From assembly GCF_000820305.1 (NCBI RefSeq), contig NZ_CDBH01000022.1:1-64000 (forward strand): a stretch of DNA of 64,000 nucleotides. The letters run 5' to 3'. Positions 48,382 to 58,009 of this stretch are shown one piece after another (within the stretch, counting starts at the first letter, position 1; the number at the start of each line of letters is the position of its first letter). The notes under the pieces are model-generated. The model was not told the origin of the DNA, ran no database searches, and was given only the letters and a program-made list of their open reading frames with translations. Source of the DNA: Aeromonas dhakensis (GTDB taxonomy: Bacteria > Pseudomonadota > Gammaproteobacteria > Enterobacterales > Aeromonadaceae). The position numbers were made by a program, and so were the translations under genes.

Positions 48382-49356
48382 ATGAGTGGTTTATCTTCCC
48401 ATCAAATTGCCCAGAATATATTTGCCGAGCTGTTGCCCTATCGCCGCCGCTTCCCCGATCCCATCCTGGATCGGCAGCAGGAGGAGGCAGAGGTGGCCGC
48501 CATCCAGATCCCCCGTCTGCAAGACTTCATCGAGCGGGGCGAGACCATCCTCTGCGTGTTGCCCGCCTTTCCCACCAAGTCGCCCAATCCGAACAAGGTG
48601 CTGGGCTCTCTGCCGGACATGGCGGAGCGGCTCTCCCTCAGTTTTCTCAACCACCTCTGCCAGCGCATCCAGCTGCACTATGCGCCCGGCATGCGGATCC
48701 TCATCTGCTCGGATGGCCACGTGTTCGGTGACCTCATCCGGGTGCCCGATCCGGCCATCGATGCCTATCAGGCCCATATCGAGCAGCTGATCCTGGAGCT
48801 GGGGGCGACCCATCTCGGGGTCTTCCACCTGGGGATGGTGGCGGGCATGGCCGAGTTTTGCGCCAGCCGCGACTTCGACACCCTGCGCGAACAGCTGGTG
48901 GAGCGCTACGCCGAGCCGCTGGAGCTGATTGCCCAGGAGGTGAGAAGCACCGAGGAGGGCATTCGCCTCTATCGCGCCATGACCCGCTTCCTCTATGAAG
49001 ACAGCCAGCTGCCGGACACCCCGCTCTCCAACACGGCGCTGCAGCGGGATGCCAAGGGGCGCACCCATGCGGTGATCCAGCGCAGCCGCGCCTGGGGCAA
49101 CCTGCTGGCGGAGCGCTTCCCCGAGGCGATCCGCCTCTCCATCCACCCCCAGGCGAGCCACAGCCTGAAGATGGGCATCCACATGCTGCCGACCCGAGAT
49201 GACTGGCTCACCCCCTGGCACGGGGTGGCGGCCAACCTGGATGGCCAGTTCGTGCTGATGAAGCGGCGCGACGTGCTGGCGATGGAGCATGAGCTGGTCC
49301 ATATCCACGGCCGTCCGAGCCACTACCTTATCAACGGCAAGCAGGCGGCTGCCTGA
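48382..49356 (+). CDS. isnA: Isonitrile (isocyanide) synthase, PvcA/IsnA family
   Basis: 324 residues, cytosolic. Family members convert the amino group of tyrosine or tryptophan to an isocyanide using a carbon from ribulose 5-phosphate. Family-like segments are CVLPAFPTKSPNPNKVLG near residue 60, ICSDGHVFGDLI near 108, and the C-terminal half with HPQASHSLKMGIHMLP. Start at 48382 has AAAGGAG eight bases upstream. First gene of a three-gene unit; isnB follows after 10 bp. Tyrosine is the expected substrate given the gene order, by inference. Confidence 0.9.
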   Translation: MSGLSSHQIAQNIFAELLPYRRRFPDPILDRQQEEAEVAAIQIPRLQDFIERGETILCVLPAFPTKSPNPNKVLGSLPDMAERLSLSFLNHLCQRIQLHYAPGMRILICSDGHVFGDLIRVPDPAIDAYQAHIEQLILELGATHLGVFHLGMVAGMAEFCASRDFDTLREQLVERYAEPLELIAQEVRSTEEGIRLYRAMTRFLYEDSQLPDTPLSNTALQRDAKGRTHAVIQRSRAWGNLLAERFPEAIRLSIHPQASHSLKMGIHMLPTRDDWLTPWHGVAANLDGQFVLMKRRDVLAMEHELVHIHGRPSHYLINGKQAAA

Positions 49357-49366
49357 GGAGTTTCCC

Positions 49367-50242
49367 ATGACTGCATCCATCGTTACCCTCGGCGGCGAGC
49401 GCTGCCGCATCCTGCCACAGGCCCCGTTCGGCCTGTTGATTGAGCCGGCCCGCAACGCCCAGCCGGTGCAGAGCCTGGCTATCGAGGCGCTGCGCGAGCT
49501 GGCCCGCCGCCACGGCGTGCTGATCCTGCGCGGGTTCGAGTCGGGCTTCACCGATCCCGAGCGGCTGACCCGCTACGGCGAGGGGTGGGGCGAGATCATG
49601 ATGTGGCCCTTCGGCGCCGTTCTGGACGTGAAGGAGCACGAGAACGCCACCGACCACATCTTCGACTCCAGCTATGTGCCGCTGCACTGGGACGGCATGT
49701 ACAAGCCAACCCTGCCCGAGTTCCAGCTGTTTCACTGCGTGCACGCCCCGGCGGCGGACGAAGGGGGGCGCACCACCTTCATCAATACCCGCCAGCTGCT
49801 CACCGAGCTGGACGGCGAGCGGCTGGCCCGCTGGGAGCGGGTGCATATCACCTATCGCATCAAGCAGGTGGTGCACTACGGCGGCCAGGTGAGCTCGCCA
49901 CTGCTGGTGCCCCACCCGGTGAGCGGCGAGACGGTGCTGCGCTACAACGAGCCGCCGCGCGAGGGAGTGCGTTTTCTCAACCAGCATGCCCTCGACATCG
50001 AGGGGGTGGCGCCGGCCGAGCAGGCCGCCTTCCTGCAGGATCTGCACCAGCGGCTCTATGACCCGCGCTACTTCTATGCCCACCAGTGGCAAGGGGGAGA
50101 CGTGGTGATCGCCGACAACCTGGGCCTGCTGCACGGCCGCGAGGGGTTCACCGCCCGCTCCGCGCGCCACATCCAGCGGGTCCACATCCAGGCCAGCCCG
50201 GTCTGCCTCAACCCGGCGCTGGCGCCGCAAGGGGCGGCGTGA
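49367..50242 (+). CDS. isnB: Fe(II)/2-oxoglutarate dioxygenase, PvcB/IsnB family
   Basis: 291 residues with a TauD-type fold. The metal triad is His107-x-Asp109 in PLHWDGM and His256 in LLHGREGF, with the oxoglutarate arginine shortly after (ARHIQRVHI). In rhabduscin-type clusters this enzyme oxidatively decarboxylates the isonitrile amino acid to the vinyl isonitrile. Start has GAGGAG upstream. Its stop codon shares one base with the start of the glycosyltransferase. Confidence 0.9.
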   Translation: MTASIVTLGGERCRILPQAPFGLLIEPARNAQPVQSLAIEALRELARRHGVLILRGFESGFTDPERLTRYGEGWGEIMMWPFGAVLDVKEHENATDHIFDSSYVPLHWDGMYKPTLPEFQLFHCVHAPAADEGGRTTFINTRQLLTELDGERLARWERVHITYRIKQVVHYGGQVSSPLLVPHPVSGETVLRYNEPPREGVRFLNQHALDIEGVAPAEQAAFLQDLHQRLYDPRYFYAHQWQGGDVVIADNLGLLHGREGFTARSARHIQRVHIQASPVCLNPALAPQGAA

Positions 50243-51525
50243 TGGCGACCATTTTGCTGGCGGCCACCGCCACCCCAGGCCACGTCAATCCCATGCTGGC
50301 GGCGGCCCGTCTGCTGGTGGCGCAGGGGCATAGAGTGCTGATGCTGTGCGGCGCCCTGTTCGAGCAGCGCATCCGCGCAACCGGTGCCGAATTCGTGCCC
50401 TTCGCCCCCGAGGTGGACTTTGACTACCGGGCGCTGGAGCGGCACTTTCCCGAGCGGGCCAGCCTGAGCGGCACCGCCCAGATGGCGCTGGCACTCAAAC
50501 GCTTCTTCGCCGCCCCCATGGCGCAGCACGACAGGCAGCTGCGGGCGCTGATCGCGGCGGAGGGGGTGGATCTGCTGCTGGTGGAGAACGGCTTCTACGG
50601 CGTGCTGCCCTTGTTGCAGCAACCCCATGGCCGGCCGGTGCCGATCCTGATGCTGGGGGTGAACCCTGTCTCTTTTTCGAGTCCGGACGCCATCTTCTAC
50701 GGCCCGCGCATTCCCCCCGAGCTGCGCCGTTCCCTTGGCGAGCTGCCCTGGCTCGATGAGCCGACCCGGCAACTGCAAAGGGAGGTGCAACAGCGCTTCG
50801 ATGCCGCCTTGGCCGAGGCGGGTGCGCCGCCGCTGACGGCCCCCTTCACCGACGTGATGGTGACGGCGCCCGATGCCTTCTTGCAGCTCTCCTGCGCCGG
50901 CTTTGAATACGAGCGGCCGGAGCTCGAGGGGGTGATCCGTTATGTCGGCCCGCTGCTGCCACCCCGGCTTGAGCTGACGTCGCCACCCTGGTGGGAGAGG
51001 CTCGATGAGCGGCCGCTGGTCATCGTCAGCCAGGGCACCCTGGCCAACGTGGATCTGGGGCAGTTGCTGCTGCCGGCCATGCAGGGGCTGGCCGGCGACG
51101 AGCTGCAACTGCTGCTGACCACCGGCGGGCGGGATCCGGCGCTGCTGGGCGATGCCATCCCGGCCAATGCCATCGTCATCGACCACGTGCCGTTCGAGCT
51201 GGCGCTGCCCCGCGCCGCCGCCCTGGTGACCAACGGCGGCTACGGCTCGGTGCAGTCCGCGCTGGCCCACGGGGTGCCGCTGGTGGTGGCGGGCACCGGA
51301 GAGGACAAGGCGGAGGTGGCGACCCGGGTGGCCTGGAGCGGGGCCGGCATCAATCTGCACAGCAACGAGCCGACGGCGGCCATGGTGGCCACGGCGGTGC
51401 GCAAGGTGGTGAGTGAGCCGCGCTACCGCGCCCGGGCGCGGCTGCTGGCCGAGGAGATGGCGGCGCTCGATGGCCGCGCCGCCATCGCCACGAGCGTGGC
51501 GGGTCTGCTCGGCGGACGACCTTGA
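50242..51525 (+). CDS. GT1 glycosyltransferase (UGT/MGT type) of the isonitrile cluster
   Basis: 427 residues with two Rossmann-like halves. N-terminal acceptor domain begins ATILLAATATPGHVNPML; the C-terminal donor domain carries the nucleotide-sugar motif VTNGGYGSVQSALAHGVPLVVAG near residue 330. Overlaps isnB by one base (TGATG), so coupled. By synteny with rhabduscin and byelyankacin clusters it should glycosylate the phenolic hydroxyl of the vinyl isonitrile. Donor sugar unknown. Confidence 0.88.
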   Translation: MATILLAATATPGHVNPMLAAARLLVAQGHRVLMLCGALFEQRIRATGAEFVPFAPEVDFDYRALERHFPERASLSGTAQMALALKRFFAAPMAQHDRQLRALIAAEGVDLLLVENGFYGVLPLLQQPHGRPVPILMLGVNPVSFSSPDAIFYGPRIPPELRRSLGELPWLDEPTRQLQREVQQRFDAALAEAGAPPLTAPFTDVMVTAPDAFLQLSCAGFEYERPELEGVIRYVGPLLPPRLELTSPPWWERLDERPLVIVSQGTLANVDLGQLLLPAMQGLAGDELQLLLTTGGRDPALLGDAIPANAIVIDHVPFELALPRAAALVTNGGYGSVQSALAHGVPLVVAGTGEDKAEVATRVAWSGAGINLHSNEPTAAMVATAVRKVVSEPRYRARARLLAEEMAALDGRAAIATSVAGLLGGRP

Positions 51526-51536
51526 TAGCGTGATGA

Positions 51537-51564
51537 AGGGGAGGCCAGACGGCCTCCCTTTTTG
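51537..51564 (+). terminator. Terminator of the isonitrile cluster
   Basis: GGGAGGCC/GGCCTCCC stem with AGAC loop followed by TTTTTG. Confidence 0.92.
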
Positions 51565-51669
51565 TTCAGCTTCTGCTCAGTTTGTGGCTGCTAGCGTGGC
51601 CATCATGACAGCAGGCTGCGCCAGTGGCGCCGGATGCGCTTTTTCATGCAAAAAAGAGCGTTTTCGACG

Positions 51670-51698
51670 TTGAAATTTTGGCCGACTCAGGAAAGAAT
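51670..51698 (+). promoter_or_regulatory. Candidate promoter of the L,D-transpeptidase gene
   Basis: TTGAAA and AAGAAT separated by 17 bp, about 100 bp upstream of the start. Confidence 0.4.
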
Positions 51699-51801
51699 GC
51701 GCGCTCGGTAATCGACCGCGGACGCCACCTTTGCGCCCCGGCGCAACCGAGGATGACACGGCCTTCGGCCAACTTGGTACAGGAAACCACACAGGAATTT
51801 T

Positions 51802-52728
51802 ATGAATCCCCTTCGCATTGCCGCTTCGGCTCTTTTATGTACGCTGGCACTGGCCGGCCAGCAGGCTGCCGCCGTTGAATACCAGCTGCCCGCCGCCAAC
51901 AGCCGCCTGATCGGCGAGAACCAGGAATACGTGGTGCCCGCGGACAATCGTCCGCTGGAGCAGATCGCCTCTGACTTCCAGCTGGGTCTGACCAACATCA
52001 TGGAAGCCAACCCGGGCGTCGACCCCTACCTGCCCAAGGCTGGCAGCAAGCTGATCATTCCCCATCAGCTGATCCTGCCCAACGCTCCCCGCGAAGGGAT
52101 CGTCATCAACGTGGCCGAGATGCGTCTCTACTACTACCCGAAAGGCAAGAACGTGGTACAGGTGCTGCCCATCGGCATCGGCCAGCTGGGGGTCAACACC
52201 CCTGAGAACTGGATCACCAAGGTTGAGCGCAAGCGTGCCAACCCGACCTGGACCCCGACCGAGAACATCCGTCGCCGCTACGCCGCCCAGGGCAAGACCC
52301 TGCCTGCGGTCTGGCCGGCCGGCCCGGACAACCCCATGGGCCTGCACGCGCTCTACATCGGCAACCTGTACGCCATCCACGGCACCAACGCCACCTTCGG
52401 CATCGGCCTGCGGGTGAGCAGCGGCTGCGTGCGCCTGCGTGCCGACGACATCAAGTACCTGTTCGACCACGTGCCGGTCGGCACTCGCGTCCAGTTCGTC
52501 AACCAGCCGGTCAAGACCACGGTCGAGCCGGATGGCAGCCGCTACATGGAAGTGCACGAGCCGCTGTCACGCACCGAGGCGGAGTTCAACTCCACCGCCT
52601 CCGTACCGCTGCCCATGACCCCGGCCACCACCCGTTTCATCGCCCACGCGGAGAGCGACTCCAACGTGGTCAAACAGGTGCTGGAACAGCGTACCGGCAT
52701 GCCGACCCGTCTCAACCCGCAGGTCTGA
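51802..52728 (+). CDS. L,D-transpeptidase with LysM-like domain (ErfK/YbiS family)
   Basis: 308 residues. Signal peptide ends near LAGQQAAA. A short LysM-like segment (about 43-90) precedes the YkuD catalytic domain with His193 in IHGTN and nucleophile Cys209 in SSGCVRL. Periplasmic; members crosslink peptidoglycan or attach lipoproteins such as Lpp. C-terminal tail of about 60 residues is unusual in length compared with the core. Single-gene unit. Confidence 0.92.
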   Translation: MNPLRIAASALLCTLALAGQQAAAVEYQLPAANSRLIGENQEYVVPADNRPLEQIASDFQLGLTNIMEANPGVDPYLPKAGSKLIIPHQLILPNAPREGIVINVAEMRLYYYPKGKNVVQVLPIGIGQLGVNTPENWITKVERKRANPTWTPTENIRRRYAAQGKTLPAVWPAGPDNPMGLHALYIGNLYAIHGTNATFGIGLRVSSGCVRLRADDIKYLFDHVPVGTRVQFVNQPVKTTVEPDGSRYMEVHEPLSRTEAEFNSTASVPLPMTPATTRFIAHAESDSNVVKQVLEQRTGMPTRLNPQV

Positions 52729-52752
52729 TGACCCGGGAGACTGGCTCATGCA

Positions 52753-52785
52753 CAACGGCGACCATCAGGTCGCCGTTGTTGTTTC
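52753..52785 (+). terminator. Terminator of the L,D-transpeptidase gene
   Basis: CAACGGCGACC/GGTCGCCGTTG stem with ATCA loop and T-rich tail. Confidence 0.88.
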
Positions 52786-52800
52786 TGGGAGCCGCCGTCG

Positions 52801-53175
52801 TCAGTCGGCCGGCGGGGCATAGAGGGCCAGCCAGTTGCCCTCGGTATCTTCGATGATGACCCGGGAGCCATGGCCGCTGCCGATGCTGTGCAGGGGCTCC
52901 AGCACCCGTCCTCCGATGCTGGGCACCAGCTGTTCGGCCTCCTGCAGGCGATCGCCCAGGGCTAGGTAGATGAGGGGGCCCGAGTGCCCCGGCTGGTGGT
53001 ACTTGTCCATGGGGCCGAGACAGGCCGCCGCGTTGTTGCCGTCGTGGCGCAGCATGGCGAAGCGGATCTCCTCCTGTATCGGCGTGACCGGTACGTCGAG
53101 CAGGGCCGAGTAGAAGGCCATGGCGCGATCCAGATCCCGTGTCGGAATGTCGGCCCAGACCAGGGTATTGTCCAT
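52801..53175 (-). CDS. VOC/glyoxalase family protein
   Basis: 124 residues. Paired beta-alpha-beta-beta-beta modules are suggested by VWADIPTRDLDRAMAFYSALLD and the later IIEDTEGNWLALYAP. Such proteins include lyases, dioxygenases and antibiotic-binding proteins; function cannot be assigned. The start MDNTLVW has GGAG nine bases upstream. Confidence 0.82.
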   Translation of the reverse strand: MDNTLVWADIPTRDLDRAMAFYSALLDVPVTPIQEEIRFAMLRHDGNNAAACLGPMDKYHQPGHSGPLIYLALGDRLQEAEQLVPSIGGRVLEPLHSIGSGHGSRVIIEDTEGNWLALYAPPAD

Positions 53176-53304
53176 CTTGGTGATCTCCTGCATGTGCCGG
53201 CCGATGCGACCGGCGGCTCTGTTCCTTGCTGACGGCCTCTCGCGGCAGGTCGTAGACAGCTTCTTAGAGGTTAGGAGTGGCCCATCAGGGGCGCCAGAGC
53301 TAAA

Positions 53305-53330
53305 AAAGCGGCGCCATCAGGCGCCGCTTT
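53305..53330 (-). terminator. Terminator of pmbA
   Basis: AAAGCGGCGCC/GGCGCCGCTTT stem, ATGA/TCAT loop, T tract on the minus strand. Confidence 0.8.
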
Positions 53331-53368
53331 CGGGTGGGGAACTGGAGGTTTTTTCCCTCGATATACAG

Positions 53369-54709
53369 TTACTTGCCCGCAATGCTCAGCCCGCCGAAGC
53401 GAATAAGCGGCGCGTAGAAGCTCTTGCCATCGTCGTGGTGCAGCAGGTTGCCGACTGCTTCCAGCTCACTCAGCAGGCGGTAGAAGTTGCCCGCCACCGT
53501 GATGCCGCGTACCGGGGCCACCCGCACGCCGTCCCGGCACAGGAAGCCGGAGGCGCCGAACGAGAAGTCGCCGCTCACCGCATCGGCGCCGGAGTGCAGG
53601 CCGTCCAGCTTGACCAGCTCCAGATACTCGCCGGCTTGCGCCTCGGCCTCGCTGTGGGGGCCGAGCCCGAACACCAGGTGGCGCGGGCTGACATCCAGCG
53701 CACTGCGGGCGCTGCGGGCCGCCGAACCGTTGCTGGCCACACCGAAGTGGCGGGCGGTGGCGCTGTTGTGCAGCAGGGTCTTGAGCTCCCCTTCGCCGAT
53801 CAGCAGCAGATCCCGGGTGGGGGCACCCTCGCCATCGAAGGCCTTGATATGCATGCCGCCCGGCATATAGGCCCGGCTCTCCAGGGTGAGCCAGCGGGAA
53901 GCCACCGACTGGCCCAGCTTGCCCCGCCAGGGGTTGATCCCCTGCTGGGCCCACTTGCCCGACAGTGCGGCCTGGAAGCAGCCGAACAGGCTGGCCAGGG
54001 CATTGGTGTCGAAGATGGCGCTGTAGTGGCCGCTCGGCACCGCGTCTCCCGCCAGCAGGCCGTCGGCCACGGCGTGGATCTGCTGGATGAGGGTCTGGCT
54101 GTCCAGCGCATCGAAGCGGCGCTCATACTGCCCCTGGGAGAACATGGACTGACGGCTGTCGCGCTCGATGAGGGCGGAGCTGTAGCAGCCGACGCTGAAT
54201 GCCTGATGCTGGCAGAGGCTGCCCTGGCTGTTGGCGAGCCACAGCCGGCCTTCTCCCTCGAAGAAGCTGTTGTAGGGGGCGCCGGTCACGTCCGGCAGCG
54301 CCAGCATCTCCGACTCGAGGCGCAGGGCCAGGGCAATCTTCTCCTCCACTGGGGTGGTGTCGGGCTGATTGATCTCGGCGCAGTCGGTGGTGAGCCGGCT
54401 CTGCTGCACGGCGATGGTCTGATCCGGGTCCACCTTGGCGAAGCGGCTGGCATCCAGCGCATCCTGCACCATGGCGGTCAGCGCCGACTCGTCGAGAGAC
54501 TCCGAATAGGCGATGCCGATCCGGCCCTCTTTTATCAGCCGAATGCCGATCTGCTGGCTGCTGGTGACCTTGTATTCGCTGAGCTCGCCCTTGTCAGCCT
54601 TGAGGGAGAAGGCCTTGTCCTGGTTGGCGATGACGTCCGCCTCGGCACCGAGATCGGCGACCTGGTCCAGCAGGCGGGTCAGCAGTTGGTTCATGTCGAG
54701 TTGGCTCAT
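53369..54709 (-). CDS. pmbA: Metalloprotease subunit PmbA/TldE
   Basis: 446 residues (E. coli 450). Forms a heterodimer with TldD that degrades unfolded peptides and matures microcin B17-like peptides or CcdA. It lacks the HExxxH motif, as expected for TldE. Its ATG overlaps the tldD stop by one base, so the two are translationally coupled, although they are unlinked in E. coli. Confidence 0.95.
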   Translation of the reverse strand: MSQLDMNQLLTRLLDQVADLGAEADVIANQDKAFSLKADKGELSEYKVTSSQQIGIRLIKEGRIGIAYSESLDESALTAMVQDALDASRFAKVDPDQTIAVQQSRLTTDCAEINQPDTTPVEEKIALALRLESEMLALPDVTGAPYNSFFEGEGRLWLANSQGSLCQHQAFSVGCYSSALIERDSRQSMFSQGQYERRFDALDSQTLIQQIHAVADGLLAGDAVPSGHYSAIFDTNALASLFGCFQAALSGKWAQQGINPWRGKLGQSVASRWLTLESRAYMPGGMHIKAFDGEGAPTRDLLLIGEGELKTLLHNSATARHFGVASNGSAARSARSALDVSPRHLVFGLGPHSEAEAQAGEYLELVKLDGLHSGADAVSGDFSFGASGFLCRDGVRVAPVRGITVAGNFYRLLSELEAVGNLLHHDDGKSFYAPLIRFGGLSIAGK

Positions 54710-56109
54710 CAGGCGTTCCCTCCAACCAGGATATTGTCGACCTTGAGTGGCGGCTGGCCGACCGAGGCGGGAATGGATCCGGAGACCGAGCCGCACATGC
54801 CGGCGGAGAGGGCCAGATCGCGCCCCACCATGGAGATCTCCTTGAGCACCTGCGGGCCGGTGCCGATCAGGGTGGCCGACTTGAGGGGGCGGGTGATCTT
54901 GCCGTGTTCGATGAGGTAGGCTTCCTGTACGTTGAAGTTGAACTCGCCGGTGCCGGGTTGCACCGAGCCGCCCCCCATCCGCTTGGCATAGATGCCGTGC
55001 TCCACCGTCGCCAGCATCTCGTCCAGGCTGTGATTGCCCGGCTCTATGTAGGTGTTGCGCATGCGCGAGGCCGGCGCGAACTTGTAGGATTCACGGCGCC
55101 CGGAGCCGGTACGGGCGTAGCCGGTGCGAAGGGCTCCCATCCGGTCCACCAGGAAGCCGGTGAGCACGCCATCCTTGATGAGCTGGGTGTGCTGGGTCGC
55201 CATCCCCTCGTCATCGACGTTGATGGAACCCCAGGCGTTGCCCTGCAAGCCTTCGTCCACCGCGCTGACCGCCGGATTGGCGATGAGCTGGCCCATCTTG
55301 TCGTGGAACACCGAGGCCTTCTTGGCCACCGAGGTGGTTTCCAGCAGGTGGCCGCACGCCTCGTGGAAGATGACGCCGCCAAAGCCGCTTTCCATGATGA
55401 CCGGCAGCTTGCCGCTCGGGCAGGGGGCGGCCCCCAGCTTCACCAGCGCCTGGCGGGTGGCGGTGAGGGCCAGCTCGCGGGGATCGATACTGGCGGCGTG
55501 CTCCCAGCCCATCATGGCGCCGGGGGCTTCGTAACCGACGCTCTGCTCGCTGCCAAGGGCGGCGATGGTCTGGGCCATGATGCGGTTGTAGTGGCGGCGA
55601 TCGCTCACCTGCACCCCTTCGCTGTTGAAGATCTCCACCTCCTGCTCCCAGCCCAGCACGTTGCCGGCAAACTGGCTCACCTTGTCGCTCTCGGCGCGGG
55701 CCGCGGCATCCATGGCGTGCAGGTAGGCAATCTTCTGCTCCAGCAGCTTGTCGGCCGACAGGGGCAGGGCGATCGGGTTGCGATCGTTCAGGCGGGTGAA
55801 ATCGAAAGCGGTGGCGGTGACCACGGGGTCACGCCTGTCCTTGGCCGCCAGCAGGGTGACGATGCGCAAGAGCTCGTTGCGATCGGCCAGGTTGGTGTAG
55901 CCGTAGAGCACCTTGTGGCCGTAGCACAGGCGCACGCCGATGCCGAAATCGAGGCCACCGCTGATATTTTCTATCTGGCTTGAGAGCAGGCTGAGCTGGC
56001 TGCGGCGCTTGCGCTCCACAAACAGCTCGGCGAAGTCGGCACCCAGCGCCAGCGCGTGATCGAGCACGTCGCGGGCGATGGCGGGGGCCAACAGGGAGAA
56101 TGGGGTCAT
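54709..56109 (-). CDS. tldD: Metalloprotease subunit TldD
   Basis: 466 residues. Contains the zinc-binding HExxxH-type motif VIFHEACGH and GSGRRESYKFAP, plus the C-terminal GTGEFNFNVQEAYLIE segment with the later zinc ligand region. Partner of PmbA. AAGGACA precedes the ATG at 56109; an upstream extension is rejected. Confidence 0.95.
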   Translation of the reverse strand: MTPFSLLAPAIARDVLDHALALGADFAELFVERKRRSQLSLLSSQIENISGGLDFGIGVRLCYGHKVLYGYTNLADRNELLRIVTLLAAKDRRDPVVTATAFDFTRLNDRNPIALPLSADKLLEQKIAYLHAMDAAARAESDKVSQFAGNVLGWEQEVEIFNSEGVQVSDRRHYNRIMAQTIAALGSEQSVGYEAPGAMMGWEHAASIDPRELALTATRQALVKLGAAPCPSGKLPVIMESGFGGVIFHEACGHLLETTSVAKKASVFHDKMGQLIANPAVSAVDEGLQGNAWGSINVDDEGMATQHTQLIKDGVLTGFLVDRMGALRTGYARTGSGRRESYKFAPASRMRNTYIEPGNHSLDEMLATVEHGIYAKRMGGGSVQPGTGEFNFNVQEAYLIEHGKITRPLKSATLIGTGPQVLKEISMVGRDLALSAGMCGSVSGSIPASVGQPPLKVDNILVGGNA

Positions 56110-56407
56110 AGAATGTCCTTTTCTGGTCTGTCCGTTTGCTTCCGACACCCGGCTGTGATTGTTATGGGGTGTCGCGTCCATTGTTGCAGACCAGCATAAA
56201 AAAGTCGCTATAGCGTCATGCGATGATACCGATTGAGAAAATCGGTGCGATTTATGCGCCCGGTGGTCCGAAACCTGGGGCGGCAGGCGGGGAAGCGTCG
56301 CAGCTGACGTCTGTTCAAGGGGTCTGTCACAAGGCCTTTTTCGACATGCCGTGTGGGAAGCGGGCGATGGCAGGGGGCCATCGCCACTGCTGTCAGAAAA
56401 CCCGGCG
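56110..56407. other. Intergenic region between tldD and fldB
   Basis: 298 bp. Holds the tldD promoter (minus strand) and a GGCGATGGC/GCCATCGCC hairpin near 56365-56387 after fldB without a clear T tract. No gene seen. Confidence 0.5.
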
Positions 56408-56926
56408 TCACAGCAGTTCGTGGATCTCGCTCAAAATCTGGTCGACCCACTGCTCGATGCGCGATTCGGTCTGGTCGTACTGATTGGCGTCGTCGAGGGC
56501 CAGGCCAACGAAGTGACGACCATCGTCGATGAGCGCCTTGGAGGCGTCGAACTCGTACCCCTCGTTGGGCCAGTAGCCCACCAGCTTGACCCCCTTGGGC
56601 ACCAGCTGATCGTGCAGCATGCCGAGGGCATCCTGGAACCATTCGCCATAGCCCAGCTGATCGCCGAGGCCAAACAGGGCGATGATGCGCCCCTCCAGAT
56701 GCAGGTCGGCAATGTCTTCCCAGCGGGATTCCCAGTCCTCCTGCAGTTCGCCGAAGTCCCAGGTGGAGATGCCCAGGATCAAGATGTCGTACTCCTGCAT
56801 GCGGATGAGGGGCACGTCCTTGATGTTGTGGAGATCGACCAGCTCCGGGCCAATGAGGGTGCGGATCTTCTCGGCGGCCATCTCGGTGTAGCAGGTGGTA
56901 GAGCCGTAAAACAAACCAATCTTCAT
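56408..56926 (-). CDS. fldB: Flavodoxin 2
   Basis: 172 residues, the length of E. coli FldB. FMN-binding electron carrier; FMN phosphate loop [12 protein letters not shown], and [10 protein letters not shown] and [12 protein letters not shown] aromatic loops. FldB is induced by superoxide in E. coli. It is divergent from xerD, exactly as in E. coli. Confidence 0.95.
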   Translation of the reverse strand: MKIGLFYGSTTCYTEMAAEKIRTLIGPELVDLHNIKDVPLIRMQEYDILILGISTWDFGELQEDWESRWEDIADLHLEGRIIALFGLGDQLGYGEWFQDALGMLHDQLVPKGVKLVGYWPNEGYEFDASKALIDDGRHFVGLALDDANQYDQTESRIEQWVDQILSEIHELL

Positions 56927-57109
56927 CGCTCTTCTCTTGATCGCAGTAGGCAAGGGGCGTGACCGGCACAGCGGCGCCCGGGGTGGGCGCCAGTCTAGCA
57001 GATTGCCCGGCGCGCTTCACTTCTTGCCGGGCCACGGACAAGCCTGCCTTGCGGGCCGGGTGGGTCGACACGTTACAATGGGGGCCTGTTTCCCTGAGCG
57101 CGGCGTACC

Positions 57110-58009
57110 ATGAGCAAAGCTGAATCCCATCCCCTGATCGAGCCGTTTCTCGACGCCCTCTGGCTGGAGCGGGGCCTCTCCGACAACACGGTCAGCTCCT
57201 ATCGCACCGATCTGGAAAAATTCTCCCTCTGGCTCGACGAGCAGGGGGGATCCCTGCTGCTGGCGGGGCTGGACGACATCCAGCACTACCTCGCCTGGCG
57301 GGTGGACCACCAGTTCGCGGCCAGCAGCACGGCCCGCTTCCTGTCGGCCCTGCGCCGCTTCTACCAGTATCTCAACCGCGAGAAGCTGCGCAGCGACGAT
57401 CCCACCGTGCTGCTGGAGGGGCCCAAACTGCCCAAGAAGCTGCCATCGGATCTCAGCGAAGCCGAGGTGGAGGCGCTGCTGCAAGCGCCGCTGGTGGACG
57501 ACCCGCTGGAGCTGCGCGACAAGGCGATGCTCGAGCTGCTCTACGCCACCGGGCTGCGGGTCTCCGAGCTGGTGGGGCTCACCGCCGAGCATGTCAGCCT
57601 GCGCCAGGGGCTGGTGCGGGTGGTGGGCAAGGGCAACAAGGAGCGGCTGGTCCCCATGGGGGAGGAGGCGGTGTACTGGTTGGAGCGTTACTACCGTGAG
57701 GGGCGCGGCCTGCTGCTGGGGGGCACCAGCTCGGACGTGGTGTTCCCCTCCAAGCGGGCCCAGATGATGACCCGCCAGACCTTCTGGCACCGCATCAAGC
57801 TCTATGCCCTGCGGGCCGGCATCAGCGGGGAGCTATCTCCCCACACCCTGCGCCACGCCTTCGCCACCCACCTGCTCAACCACGGCGCCGACTTGCGGGT
57901 GGTGCAGATGCTGCTGGGCCACGCGGATCTCTCCACCACCCAGATCTACACCCACGTGGCCAACGAGCGGCTCAAGGCGCTGCACGGCCAGCACCACCCG
58001 CGCGCCTAG
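57110..58009 (+). CDS. xerD: Tyrosine recombinase XerD
   Basis: 299 residues. Resolves chromosome dimers at dif with XerC and FtsK. Catalytic residues visible: Arg150 (GLRVSEL), Lys174, His245/Arg248 (HTLRHAF), His271 (LGHADLST) and nucleophile Tyr280. Its TAG stop overlaps the convergent GGDEF gene; both stops share the palindrome CTAG. Confidence 0.96.
   Translation: MSKAESHPLIEPFLDALWLERGLSDNTVSSYRTDLEKFSLWLDEQGGSLLLAGLDDIQHYLAWRVDHQFAASSTARFLSALRRFYQYLNREKLRSDDPTVLLEGPKLPKKLPSDLSEAEVEALLQAPLVDDPLELRDKAMLELLYATGLRVSELVGLTAEHVSLRQGLVRVVGKGNKERLVPMGEEAVYWLERYYREGRGLLLGGTSSDVVFPSKRAQMMTRQTFWHRIKLYALRAGISGELSPHTLRHAFATHLLNHGADLRVVQMLLGHADLSTTQIYTHVANERLKALHGQHHPRA

Noticed and set aside
57049-57079. 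TTGCGG and TACAAT as a xerD promoter
   Set aside because: Spacing is 19 bp and the -35 is weak; not enough to list as a feature.
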